Of a stretch of DNA of 64,000 nt, positions 36,126-44,781 are shown one piece after another. A model generated the notes under the pieces. That model had not been told where the DNA came from and searched no databases. It saw only the letters and a program-made list of their open reading frames with translations. The stretch is from Oricola nitratireducens. Its GTDB lineage: Bacteria > Pseudomonadota > Alphaproteobacteria > Rhizobiales > Rhizobiaceae. The position numbers were made by a program, and so were the translations under genes. Where the stretch lies: the NCBI RefSeq assembly GCF_014904745.1, contig NZ_JACZCS010000042.1, forward strand, positions 1 to 64,000, written 5' to 3'. Position 1 is the first letter of the stretch. Every line of letters begins with the position of its first letter.

Positions 36126-37820
36126 ATGGCACAAGCATCGAAATCGGCATCCGCCTATGCGGACAAGCCGTGGCTGAAATCCTATCCGGACGGCGTGCCG
36201 GCGGAGATGGCGGCCATCCCCTACGGCTCGCTGGCGGACATGGTCGATCGATGCTGCCGGAAATATGCCGATCGCGCCGCCTATACCTGCATGGACAAGA
36301 CGCTCACCTATGCCGAACTCGACACGGCATCGAAGGCATTCGGCGCCTATCTGCAGTCGCTCGGCCTCGAGAAGGGCGACCGGGTCGCGCTGATGATGCC
36401 GAACATCCTGCAATATCCTGTGGCGCTTTACGGCGTGCTGCGCGCGGGCATGGTGGTGGTCAACGTCAATCCGCTCTATACGCCGCGCGAACTGGAACAC
36501 CAGCTCAACGATTCCGGCGCGACCGCCATCGTGGTGCTCGAGAATTTCGCGCACACGCTGCAGCAGGTCGCCGCCCGGACCGGCGTAAAGCACATGATCG
36601 TCGCCACGATGGGCGACCTGATGGGACTGAAGGGCCATCTCGTCAATTTCGTCGTGCGCAAGGTCAAGAAGATGGTGCCGGCCTGGTCGCTGCCGGGGCA
36701 TGTCGGCTTCAAGGCGGCGCTCAAGGCCGGCGGCGGCAAGACGCTCGCGGCCCGGCAACTCGGCCATGACGACGTGGCCTTCCTGCAATATACCGGCGGG
36801 ACGACGGGCGTGTCGAAGGGTGCGACCCTGACGCACGGCAACGTACTGGCCAATGTGCAACAGAACACGCACTGGGTGGAGGTCGCCTATGCGGCGCGCG
36901 GCAAGCCGGACCAGATCACCTATCTCTGCGCGCTGCCGCTCTATCATATCTTCGCGCTGACGGTGAACGCGATCTGCGGCATGGACCAGGGCGGACACAA
37001 TGTCCTGATCCCCAATCCGCGCGACATCCCCGGTTTCGTCAAGGAAATGGCGAAATACAAGTGGAACTTCTTCGCAGGCCTCAACACGCTGTTCAACGCG
37101 CTGCTCAACAACGAGGATTTCCGCAATCTCGACTTTTCGTCCGTCCGCCTCGTCATGGGCGGCGGCATGGCGGTGCAGAAGCCGGTCGCCGACCGCTGGA
37201 AGGAAATCACGGGGACGGTCATCTACGAGGGCTACGGCCTGTCGGAAACCTCTCCGGTCGCCACCGCCAACCGTTTCGATTCCCCGGACTTCACCGGCAC
37301 GATCGGACTGCCGCTGCCCTCGACCGACATCGCCATCCGCGACGAGGACGGCAACGACCTGCCGCTCGGCGAGGTCGGCGAGATCTGCATCCGCGGGCCG
37401 CAGGTGATGGCCGGCTACTGGAACAGGCCGGACGAGACCGCCAATGTGATGACGCCGGACGGCTATTTCCGGTCCGGCGACATGGGCTTCATGGACGAGG
37501 CGGGGCGGACCAAGATCGTCGACCGCAAGAAGGACATGATCCTGGTGTCGGGCTTCAACGTCTATCCGAACGAGGTCGAGGAAGTCGCGGTGTCGCATCC
37601 GGGCATCGTCGAGGCGGCCGCCGTCGGCGTGCCGGACGAGCATTCCGGCGAGGTGGTCAAGCTGTTCGTCGTGCGCAAGGACGCAAGCGTGACGGAAGCG
37701 GTGGTTCGCGAACACTGCGCCGCCAACCTGACCGGCTACAAGCGGCCGAAGATCATCGAATTCCGCGACGACCTGCCGAAAACCAATGTCGGCAAGATAT
37801 TGAGGCGGGAGCTGCGGTAG
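36126..37820 (+). CDS. fadD: Long-chain-fatty-acid--CoA ligase
   Basis: A 564-residue adenylate-forming enzyme that activates fatty acids to acyl-CoA for beta-oxidation and lipid synthesis. It shows the P-loop YTGGTTGVSKGA (about 221-232), YGLSETSP (about 370) and the C-terminal KIVDRKKDMILVSGFNVYPNEVE hinge with a final Lys in NVGKILRRELR. GGAGGAGCAGGA precedes the ATG. A LiuR-like box upstream suggests control with catabolic genes. Confidence 0.94.
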   Translation: MAQASKSASAYADKPWLKSYPDGVPAEMAAIPYGSLADMVDRCCRKYADRAAYTCMDKTLTYAELDTASKAFGAYLQSLGLEKGDRVALMMPNILQYPVALYGVLRAGMVVVNVNPLYTPRELEHQLNDSGATAIVVLENFAHTLQQVAARTGVKHMIVATMGDLMGLKGHLVNFVVRKVKKMVPAWSLPGHVGFKAALKAGGGKTLAARQLGHDDVAFLQYTGGTTGVSKGATLTHGNVLANVQQNTHWVEVAYAARGKPDQITYLCALPLYHIFALTVNAICGMDQGGHNVLIPNPRDIPGFVKEMAKYKWNFFAGLNTLFNALLNNEDFRNLDFSSVRLVMGGGMAVQKPVADRWKEITGTVIYEGYGLSETSPVATANRFDSPDFTGTIGLPLPSTDIAIRDEDGNDLPLGEVGEICIRGPQVMAGYWNRPDETANVMTPDGYFRSGDMGFMDEAGRTKIVDRKKDMILVSGFNVYPNEVEEVAVSHPGIVEAAAVGVPDEHSGEVVKLFVVRKDASVTEAVVREHCAANLTGYKRPKIIEFRDDLPKTNVGKILRRELR

Positions 37821-38005
37821 GACACCGGCCGACCCGCAGACAACCGCACGTTGCCACCGCAACCCGCGATTTGCTATCAATTCCCTGTCGCCTCGGCATG
37901 CGAGGCGGGGAAACAGCGAGATGCTGCTTCGGACAGCCGGTTACATGGCCCCATCGCCGGCCTGAACGACCGCAGCACCGCCTGTCGCGCAAGGATCGTA
38001 GTCGG

Positions 38006-38620
38006 ATGAAGCTCGTATCATTGACAGCAGCACTGTTCGTTTTCACCGCCACCATGGCGAACGCGCAGGTTTCCCTAGACGAACTCGACGCGCAGGTATC
38101 GGCGCGGGACAAGGAACTCGCCGCATTCGCGGACCGCCTGAACGATCCCGACCCGGAAAAGTCATTGGCCGCGATGAAGCTGTTGATCGAAAAGGGCGAC
38201 GCGGACCAGCAAAGAATGGCGATCCGATTCGGGCTCTACAGCCCGGACTTGGCGGTCCGGTCGACGGTACTGCGCGCCATCTTCAATTCGAGTCCGACGC
38301 TAGTGGTCAACATGAAACCGGTCTCGGAGAAGCAAGGCGTCTATTTCCAGCGCGAAATCAGAAGACTGAATGGCTCCTATCTCGACGACAGTTCCGTGTC
38401 GGTGGTGTTCAAGGTCGCCGGTTACAATGACGACGAGGCTTGCTGGTTCTACAAGAGCGGCGTCTACGAACCGTGCCTGGTTCGCCTGACGGCTGACACC
38501 GTCAGCGTTTTCATTGGGGACTCGTGGAGCCAGTATACACTCAATGCCCAAGGCGTTCTCACGGGCACCCAGAATGTGAAGGGCGAAGTCACCGAAGCGA
38601 CGATTTCGCTCGCGGAATAG
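38006..38620 (+). CDS. Exported protein, helical N-terminal part, unknown family
   Basis: A 204-residue protein with a signal peptide (MKLVSLTAALFVFTATMANAQ). Residues 25-95 are helical and HEAT-like in rhythm (DPDPEKSLAAMKLLIEKGDA, then SPDLAVRSTVLRAIF); residues 105-204 look beta-rich, with two Cys (EACWFY, YEPCLV) that could form a disulfide. The function is unknown. It is the first gene of an unexplained four-gene cluster; its stop is 2 bases from the stop of the convergent protease gene. AAGGA lies about 10 bases before the ATG. Confidence 0.75.
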   Translation: MKLVSLTAALFVFTATMANAQVSLDELDAQVSARDKELAAFADRLNDPDPEKSLAAMKLLIEKGDADQQRMAIRFGLYSPDLAVRSTVLRAIFNSSPTLVVNMKPVSEKQGVYFQREIRRLNGSYLDDSSVSVVFKVAGYNDDEACWFYKSGVYEPCLVRLTADTVSVFIGDSWSQYTLNAQGVLTGTQNVKGEVTEATISLAE

Positions 38621-38622
38621 CT

Positions 38623-39678
38623 CTACCGGAAACCTATCTCATCGATGCGGACCGGCGATCCGCCACCCCAGGTGGACAGGATCTCGATCGTTGCGCGACG
38701 TGCGTAGGTCTTGCGACGCGTCACATCCATGATGCCGTCCGGCGGCATGTCCCGGTCGATAAAAGTCAGCGGGCGGCGCACCTCGCCGTTCGAGGTATCG
38801 ACAGTCACGCGTATCGAACGGGGCACGAAGGATGCGACGCCGTCCGCCTCCGACCGCAGGACAACGCGGCCGAGCACCACCGTATCGGGGAAAAGGACCT
38901 CGATGACGACCGGATGGCCGGGAATCATCTCGGCGACATAAGGTCCCCGTCCTTCCGTCATCGCCACCGGATCGGCGCCGTCGTCGACGGGATGCTCCGA
39001 CCATTTCACCACTTTGAAAGCCAAGGCGTCACCTTCAGGCGGCTCTTGCGGGCGGCAGGCGGCGACCCGTTCGGCGACGGCCGGATCGTCGCAGACCCGC
39101 CCGTCCTGGACACCTTCGATCCAGCGCGACAGGCGGCCGACGATCTCATCCATCCTCAGCCCCCAGACCTCGCCCGCTGTTTCGGCGTCGGTGACCATGG
39201 CAATCGGCGTTTTACCGGCGAAGACCGTCGCACCGCTCGTACCGGCGAAGAAATCCTCCGGTTGTCCGGGAGCGGCCATGACGCTCACGCCATCGAAGGT
39301 GACCGCGCCCAGCGTGCCGGCGCGGGCTTCTTCCGATTTCTGTCTCCCGCGCAGTATGGTGACCTCGGCGCCTGGCCTCAGTCCGTCGATCCGCCGCGGC
39401 AAGCTCGACCACTCGACACCGCAATCCCGGGTGATGCCGCCACTGACGAGGCCAAGCGACAGGTCCGTCCGCTTATCGGTGGAATAGACGATGTCGGAAC
39501 TGCCTATCGGCCCGTTGGGGACGGAGAGCCGGACGCCGCTGAAACGCGGGCCGTGGACGTGTTTCGGCATGATGACGAAACAATTGCCGCGATGATGGAA
39601 TAGAAAACCGCTGCCGGAACTGTCGCCAACCTCGACGACTTGGGCGGCAGCGGGAACCGACGCGCCAACCCCTAGCAA
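38623..39678 (-). CDS. Exported trypsin-like serine protease with C-terminal beta-sandwich
   Basis: Counted from the TTG at 39678, a 351-residue protein. His40 (MPKHVHG), Asp72 (DLSLGLV) and Ser148 (GTSGAT) have the order and spacing of an HtrA/trypsin triad. The C-terminal ~130 residues (from AFKVVKWSEHP to RIDEIGFR) look like a discoidin/F5-8 type beta-sandwich, possibly glycan-binding. The start is unresolved: the hydrophobic signal segment IIRLACILLLGVGASVPAAA has no ATG, GTG or TTG before it within reasonable distance, while an ATG at 39715 is in another frame. The frame stays open to 39927 but would run antisense into the divergent gene. Confidence 0.7.
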   Translation of the reverse strand: MLGVGASVPAAAQVVEVGDSSGSGFLFHHRGNCFVIMPKHVHGPRFSGVRLSVPNGPIGSSDIVYSTDKRTDLSLGLVSGGITRDCGVEWSSLPRRIDGLRPGAEVTILRGRQKSEEARAGTLGAVTFDGVSVMAAPGQPEDFFAGTSGATVFAGKTPIAMVTDAETAGEVWGLRMDEIVGRLSRWIEGVQDGRVCDDPAVAERVAACRPQEPPEGDALAFKVVKWSEHPVDDGADPVAMTEGRGPYVAEMIPGHPVVIEVLFPDTVVLGRVVLRSEADGVASFVPRSIRVTVDTSNGEVRRPLTFIDRDMPPDGIMDVTRRKTYARRATIEILSTWGGGSPVRIDEIGFR

Positions 39679-39730
39679 AAGGATGCATGCAAGCCTTATG
39701 ATGGTATCGTGCCATCTAGGGGGTGGGAAA

Positions 39731-40435
39731 TTGCGGAAATTCAGAGTCCTGGCCGTTGCGACCTGCTTGCTTTGGCATCCATTGGCGAGCGTCGCGCAAG
39801 ACGTCGTGCTCGCCGAGCCGCCGCTGCGCGAAGAATTGTTACCACGTTCGAAAGTGAGCACCGAGATCGTCATGGGCGTGATGCTAACCGGAACGGGCGG
39901 CGACGGGAAGCTGCCGGCGCTCGCCATGACGCTGCCGGATCGCTGGGTACCGAAGGGGGATTCGGAAACATCGATCTGCGCACGCGTGACATCGAAGAAT
40001 GGGCGCTACACCGCAACCAATACCTACCGCATCCGGCCCGCGGCGAAGGCCGGCACACAGCCGCTCGATTTCAATTCGAAAAAACTGGATTTTCTCCGCG
40101 AGAACGAGGCAGCCGTACGGATCACGCTTGGGGATTGCCAAACCCGGCCGAAACAATTCGCGCCCGCACTGTGGACCGGTGACGTGTCCGGCGGAAGCCT
40201 TCATGTGTTCCTGAACGCCGGCGGGCAGCAGGCCGCCGTGGCGGCGGATGGTCCCGGAGATTTCTCGGCCTATTGCGCAGACGAGAGCGAGGATACCGGC
40301 CTGAAATACACGGCACGCTGCGACATTCCGCTTGAGAAGCTCAATCCGCACGGCCCGACCACGCTATTCTTCACTGTCAACCGCAATCGCACGGCCGAGC
40401 ATTTCCAGATCGACGTCGTGCTGCCGGAAAACTGA
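39731..40435 (+). CDS. Exported protein of unknown family (cluster gene 3)
   Basis: A 234-residue protein from a TTG start preceded by GGGGGTGGG; N-terminus (M)RKFRVLAVATCLLWHPLASVAQ is a signal peptide. The mature part seems beta-rich, with four Cys (ICARV, LGDCQ, AYCADE, ARCDI) that could form two disulfides. An alternative ATG at 39683 gives a longer, less signal-like start. It contains a TTA leucine codon, rare in this genome. The next gene starts 2 bases after its stop, so both form one transcript divergent from the protease gene. Confidence 0.72.
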   Translation: MRKFRVLAVATCLLWHPLASVAQDVVLAEPPLREELLPRSKVSTEIVMGVMLTGTGGDGKLPALAMTLPDRWVPKGDSETSICARVTSKNGRYTATNTYRIRPAAKAGTQPLDFNSKKLDFLRENEAAVRITLGDCQTRPKQFAPALWTGDVSGGSLHVFLNAGGQQAAVAADGPGDFSAYCADESEDTGLKYTARCDIPLEKLNPHGPTTLFFTVNRNRTAEHFQIDVVLPEN

Positions 40436-40437
40436 CC

Positions 40438-41346
40438 GTGCTGGCGAGGGCGCGCACGGCCGTCGCGAACGTCTGGCGGATCCTGTTCATCCGGGTGATC
40501 GTGATCTTCATCGTCTGTTGGGCGGTGTTCGGCCTTGCCTACGGCTATTTAGCCGCGCGCACCGTGATCGTGGAAGCCAGGACATCCGCTTTCCAGATCC
40601 TCCTCAAGGAGGACCTCGATCCGCTGACGCTCGGCCCCTATCATCTCTGCCTGCCCCGGGAGGCGCCCAATCCGAGGGAGACGGGCAAGACCAGATACGG
40701 CTGCTCGCCCAGCCTTTATACGATAACCGAATTCAACGAGCCCAGCCTCTTTTTCAGCAGCGGGACATTGCTGGAATTCAGGATCAACGCCGAACGTTTC
40801 GAAATCGAGGTAGTGGCAACTCCAACAGACTGGAGCCTGAAGGAGCATGGCTATGGGAAAAACGCGATCTTCAGCGTTGACGCAGACCGTCTTTCCGAAC
40901 TAGGGCAACTCGCGGCAACAGGTACGGTTTCGATCGGCGCGCAGGGTACGTCAAGCAAGGGCGCTGTGCATTCGGGCCGCTACGAGATCTACGGCAAGCC
41001 GCTGACCGGTTTCATTCCGCGCGGCCGGAGCGTGTTGCTCAACGAGGCCACGATCCCGGCTGGCGCCTTCGTTACGCTGGTGCGGGCGCTTTCCGGCAAG
41101 GATGCAACGGCACATATCCAACTTACCGCACCCACCGACAGCGCACGCACGCTTGCGCTCCTGGCGATCTCGGAAACCGCGCCGGTGGACCTGAAGCTGG
41201 AGTTGTTCCAGACGGATCCTATCCTGCTGCGTCCAAGTTTCGCCGACGCGTTCCAGAACGATCCGGTTCTCATCGTGCTGCTTACCCTTCTCGGCGCCCT
41301 GGCGACCGCCATTGAGCTGTCGAAGAAAAAATCCAGGGGCGGTTAA
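40438..41346 (+). CDS. Two-helix membrane protein with periplasmic beta-rich domain (cluster gene 4)
   Basis: A 302-residue protein from a GTG start. One membrane helix lies at about 15-38 (IRVIVIFIVCWAVFGLAYGYLA), a large domain of about 230 residues probably faces the periplasm, and a second helix sits at about 272-292 (DPVLIVLLTLLGALATAIEL) before a KKKSRGG cytosolic end. The domain has one Cys pair (HLCLP, YGCSP). It contains a TTA codon. Tightly coupled to the preceding exported protein; perhaps a membrane anchor or receptor for it (inference). No family recognised. Confidence 0.72.
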   Translation: MLARARTAVANVWRILFIRVIVIFIVCWAVFGLAYGYLAARTVIVEARTSAFQILLKEDLDPLTLGPYHLCLPREAPNPRETGKTRYGCSPSLYTITEFNEPSLFFSSGTLLEFRINAERFEIEVVATPTDWSLKEHGYGKNAIFSVDADRLSELGQLAATGTVSIGAQGTSSKGAVHSGRYEIYGKPLTGFIPRGRSVLLNEATIPAGAFVTLVRALSGKDATAHIQLTAPTDSARTLALLAISETAPVDLKLELFQTDPILLRPSFADAFQNDPVLIVLLTLLGALATAIELSKKKSRGG

Positions 41347-41360
41347 AAAAGGATAAACCG

Positions 41361-41376
41361 GGCCTCCTGCGAGGCC
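41361..41376. terminator. Weak hairpin between two convergent genes
   Basis: GGCCTC-CTGC-GAGGCC is a perfect 6-bp stem lying between the stops of the convergent genes. On the minus strand a TTTTTT run follows only after about 10 bases, and on the plus strand none follows. It may act as a weak terminator. Confidence 0.3.
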
Positions 41377-41409
41377 GACCAGTAAGATTCCGGCATTCCG
41401 GATGCTCCG

Positions 41410-41613
41410 CTAAGCGGTTTTCCGCTCGTCGCTAAAAACACCGTGACGTGCCGGATCGCCCGCCGTCTCGTAGTAAGCGGCGATTTCCTCATCGGTCAGG
41501 CCGAGATCCAGAAGCGTTTCCCATGCCTTGCGACGCAGTTCCGTCAAGACGGGGCGAATGTCGCGGGTATCGAAGCGATCGGAATCCGAAAACAGTCGGC
41601 TCGTGTTTTCCAT
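41410..41613 (-). CDS. Small hypothetical protein
   Basis: A 67-residue soluble protein starting MENTSRLFSDSDRF, with a helix LRRKAWETLLDLGLTDEEIAAYYE and an acidic/polar tail. A perfect AAGGAGGA ribosome site stands before the ATG, which supports real translation; the longer frame upstream was rejected for that reason. Family not recognised. Confidence 0.7.
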   Translation of the reverse strand: MENTSRLFSDSDRFDTRDIRPVLTELRRKAWETLLDLGLTDEEIAAYYETAGDPARHGVFSDERKTA

Positions 41614-41783
41614 GTCATCCTCCTTAGCCGCCCGGCGATGCGGTGCGTGCCCCTCCCCTACATCGCCGAGATGCCAATTCGATGAAAAAACCAAGGCGGA
41701 AACAAGACGCCGCCCGGTTTGTTGCAAACGATGCACAGAAATTGCGCCCGGAAGAGATCGGCCATCTGCCGGGGATTATCGCA

Positions 41784-42821
41784 TCAGAACGACGTGATCA
41801 CCGGAATCCCCGTCTGCGTCGAGGTTTCCATGTTGACGAGGGCGTCGATGGACTCCTCGAGCGTGATGCGGCTGCCGATCATCTTTTCGGGATGCAGGCG
41901 GCCGGACTCGATCAGGTTGAAGGCCGCGTCATATCGGAAGGCCTGGATGCCGTGACTGCCGTGGATTTCCAGCTCCAGCGCAATGACGCGGGCCATCGGT
42001 GCGGGCGGATTGTTGTGTTCGCCGAGAAGCAGGCCGACCTGGACGTGGCGTCCGCGCGGGCGCAGGCATTTGACCGAATTGGCGAAGGTCATCGAATGGC
42101 CCAGCGCGTCAAGCGACAGATGCGCGCCGCCGCCGGTCACGCTGCGGATCGCCTTGACCGGATTGTCACTGGCGGCGTTGACGCCGATCTCCGCGCCAAG
42201 CGCCTTCGCCATGGCCAGTTTCTCATCCGTCACGTCGACGGCGACGACACGGGCGCCGGCGGCCGCCGCGATCATGATCGCCGACAGGCCGACGCCGCCG
42301 CAACCATGCACCGCGACCCATTCGCCGGCGGCGACCCGGCCCTTGTCGACCACGGCGCGAAACGAGGTCACGAAACGGCAACCGAGACTTGCCGCAGTGT
42401 CGTATGCCATCGAATCCGGCAGGCGGACGAGGTTCTGGTCGGCGTAGCGCAAACCGACATATTCGGCGAAGGATCCCCAGCCGGAAAAGCCGGCCTGGAA
42501 CTGGTCGGGACAGACCTGCTGGTTGCCCGATGCGCATTCCGGGCAATGGCCACAGCCGGCGACGAAGGGAATGGTAACCCGGTCGCCTTCCTTCCAGCGG
42601 CGCACCTCGCTTCCGGTGGCGACGACCGTTCCGGCGAGTTCGTGGCCCGGCACATGCGGCAGCACTATGCTCGGGTCATGCCCGATCCAGCCGTGCCAGT
42701 CGGAACGGCAGACGCCGTTCGCCTCCACCTTGACCACCACGCCATCCGGTTCCGGTGTCGGATCGGGTACTGTTTGCACCTGGGGTCGTCTGCCGAATTC
42801 CTCGAATACCACCGCGCGCAT
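41784..42821 (-). CDS. Zinc-dependent alcohol dehydrogenase family protein
   Basis: A 345-residue MDR enzyme. Catalytic zinc ligands lie in [10 protein letters not shown] and PGHELAG; the structural zinc site is the Cys cluster [15 protein letters not shown] (about residues 90-104); the NAD(P) fold has [18 protein letters not shown] precedes the start at 42821. The alcohol or aldehyde substrate cannot be told. It is divergent from pgi. Confidence 0.9.
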   Translation of the reverse strand: MRAVVFEEFGRRPQVQTVPDPTPEPDGVVVKVEANGVCRSDWHGWIGHDPSIVLPHVPGHELAGTVVATGSEVRRWKEGDRVTIPFVAGCGHCPECASGNQQVCPDQFQAGFSGWGSFAEYVGLRYADQNLVRLPDSMAYDTAASLGCRFVTSFRAVVDKGRVAAGEWVAVHGCGGVGLSAIMIAAAAGARVVAVDVTDEKLAMAKALGAEIGVNAASDNPVKAIRSVTGGGAHLSLDALGHSMTFANSVKCLRPRGRHVQVGLLLGEHNNPPAPMARVIALELEIHGSHGIQAFRYDAAFNLIESGRLHPEKMIGSRITLEESIDALVNMETSTQTGIPVITSF

Positions 42822-42966
42822 GCTCTCTCCCTTCAGTCTTCCAGAATGCAAGGACTAATCGGCTTCCCGCGCAAATGGAATTGCCGTCCGGCAGATCAGG
42901 GATTTTTTTGCCGATGCGAGCGGAGTCGGAAAACCGCTCCACCTGACGAGGGCAATCGCCCATCCC

Positions 42967-42995
42967 TTGAAATTCTGCTCTTGAGGCTCTTTAAA
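42967..42995 (+). promoter_or_regulatory. Putative promoter of pgi
   Basis: TTGAAA (42967-42972), 17 bp, TTTAAA (42990-42995), about 65 bases before the pgi start. It is the best hexamer pair in the 238-bp divergent region. Inference only. Confidence 0.35.
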
Positions 42996-43059
42996 GGGCC
43001 CGGTTCCGCCGCATATTCTGTATCCTGCCATCTCCGGACCGAACGGGAGTTTCCGCATC

Positions 43060-44697
43060 ATGCCGACCAAGATCGAAGCCGTCGCCACGCTGAAACGCCA
43101 TGCCGAAGCAAACGCGCCGGTGGACATGCGCGCCGCCTTCGACACGGACCCGGAGCGGTTTTCCAGACACAGCGCGCGGCTCGACGACATGCTGCTCGAC
43201 TGGTCGAAATGCCGGGTGGATGAAACGGCGATCGAATTGCTCGAGGATCTGGCACGGGCCTGCGACGTCGAAGGCCGGCGCGACGCGATGTTTTCCGGCG
43301 AGAAGATCAACACGACCGAAAACCGGGCCGTGCTGCACACCGCGCTGCGCAACCGCTCGAACACGCCCGTCATGGTCGACGGCGCCGACGTGATGCCGGA
43401 CGTCAACGCCGTGCTCGCGGCGATGGCGGATTTCTGCCATGCGGTCCGGGCCGGCACGCTGAAAGGCGCCACCGGCGCGAAAATCACCGACGTCGTCAAT
43501 ATCGGCATCGGCGGCTCGGATCTCGGCCCGGCGATGGCGGTGCTGGCGCTGGCGCCGTATCATGACGGGCCGCGCTGCCATTTCGTCTCCAATGTCGACG
43601 GCGCCCATATCGCCGACACGATCGCCGGGCTCGACCCGGCGGCGACGCTGTTCATCGTCGCCTCGAAGACCTTCACCACCATCGAGACCATGACGAACGC
43701 CGCGACCGCGCGCGGCTGGATCGTCAACGCGCTCGGCGAAGGCGCGGTCGGCGCGCATTTCTGCGCAGTGTCGACGGCGCTTCCCAAGGTCGCCGCCTTC
43801 GGCATCGGCGAGGACCGGACTTTCGGCTTCTGGGACTGGGTCGGCGGACGCTACTCGCTGTGGAGCGCCATCGGCCTGCCGATCATGCTGTCGGTGGGTC
43901 CGGAGAACTTCGGCAAGTTCCTGGAGGGCGCGCATGCCGTCGACAATCATTTCAGGACCGCGCCAACACGCGCGAACCTGCCGATGATGCTCGGCCTGAT
44001 CGGCTACTGGAACCGGGCGGTCTGCGGCTATCCGTCGAGAGCGGTGATCCCCTATGACCAGCGCCTCACGCGCCTGCCGGCCTATCTGCAGCAGCTCGAC
44101 ATGGAATCGAACGGCAAGGGCGTGACGGTTTCCGGCAAGCCGGTGGACGGCGTCTCCGGCCCGGTCGTGTGGGGCGAGCCCGGCACCAACGGGCAGCACG
44201 CCTTCTTCCAGCTCCTGCACCAGGGTACGGATATCGTGCCGGTGGAGTTCCTGGTCGCCGCCAACGGCCACGAACCGGGCTTGCGCAACCATCACGAATT
44301 GCTTCTCGCCAATTGTCTGGCGCAATCCGAAGCACTGATGAAGGGCCGCACGCTCGCGGAAGCGAAGGCACAGCTGATGTCCAAGGGCATGGGCGAGGCC
44401 GAAGCATCCGAGCTGGCGCCGCACCGCGTGTTCACCGGCAACCGGCCCTCGATCACGCTTACCTATGACCGGCTCGATCCGTTCACGCTCGGGCGGATCA
44501 TCGCGCTTTACGAGCACCGGGTTTTCGTCGAGGCGCAGCTCTACGGCATCAACGCCTTCGACCAGTGGGGCGTCGAGCTGGGCAAGGAACTGGCGACCGC
44601 GCTGCTGCCGGTCGTCGAGACCGGCGAAGGCGCGGACAAGCGCGACGGCTCGACCGCCGCGCTCGTCGCGCATGTCCGGGGGCTGGTCAGGCAATAA
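43060..44697 (+). CDS. pgi: Glucose-6-phosphate isomerase
   Basis: A 545-residue enzyme interconverting glucose-6-P and fructose-6-[13 protein letters not shown] (about residues 147-158), the [17 protein letters not shown] signature and the catalytic [16 protein letters not shown] segment are all present. It fits the neighbouring alpha-glucoside locus, which yields intracellular glucose. GGGAG lies about 10 bases before the ATG. Confidence 0.97.
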   Translation: MPTKIEAVATLKRHAEANAPVDMRAAFDTDPERFSRHSARLDDMLLDWSKCRVDETAIELLEDLARACDVEGRRDAMFSGEKINTTENRAVLHTALRNRSNTPVMVDGADVMPDVNAVLAAMADFCHAVRAGTLKGATGAKITDVVNIGIGGSDLGPAMAVLALAPYHDGPRCHFVSNVDGAHIADTIAGLDPAATLFIVASKTFTTIETMTNAATARGWIVNALGEGAVGAHFCAVSTALPKVAAFGIGEDRTFGFWDWVGGRYSLWSAIGLPIMLSVGPENFGKFLEGAHAVDNHFRTAPTRANLPMMLGLIGYWNRAVCGYPSRAVIPYDQRLTRLPAYLQQLDMESNGKGVTVSGKPVDGVSGPVVWGEPGTNGQHAFFQLLHQGTDIVPVEFLVAANGHEPGLRNHHELLLANCLAQSEALMKGRTLAEAKAQLMSKGMGEAEASELAPHRVFTGNRPSITLTYDRLDPFTLGRIIALYEHRVFVEAQLYGINAFDQWGVELGKELATALLPVVETGEGADKRDGSTAALVAHVRGLVRQ

Positions 44698-44781
44698 GCC
44701 GATTCAGGCATCGTCGCTTCATCGCACTTGATAGCGCTGCCATCATGGCCTAACGCTTGTATCGAGGAGCGCGAGAACGCC

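Noticed and set aside
35757-37880. 707-residue open frame antisense to fadD
   Set aside because: Same reason: mirror of the FadD codons with high His/Arg/Asp content and no family motif.
37889-37907. CGCCTCG/CGAGGCG hairpin after fadD
   Set aside because: Perfect 7-bp arms but no T-run; too weak to call a terminator, though it may mark the fadD transcript end.
42880-42915. Terminator with TTTTTTT before pgi
   Set aside because: The nearby TGCCG/CGGCA arms have only a 2-base loop and are 9 bases away from the T-run; no gene ends here on the plus strand.
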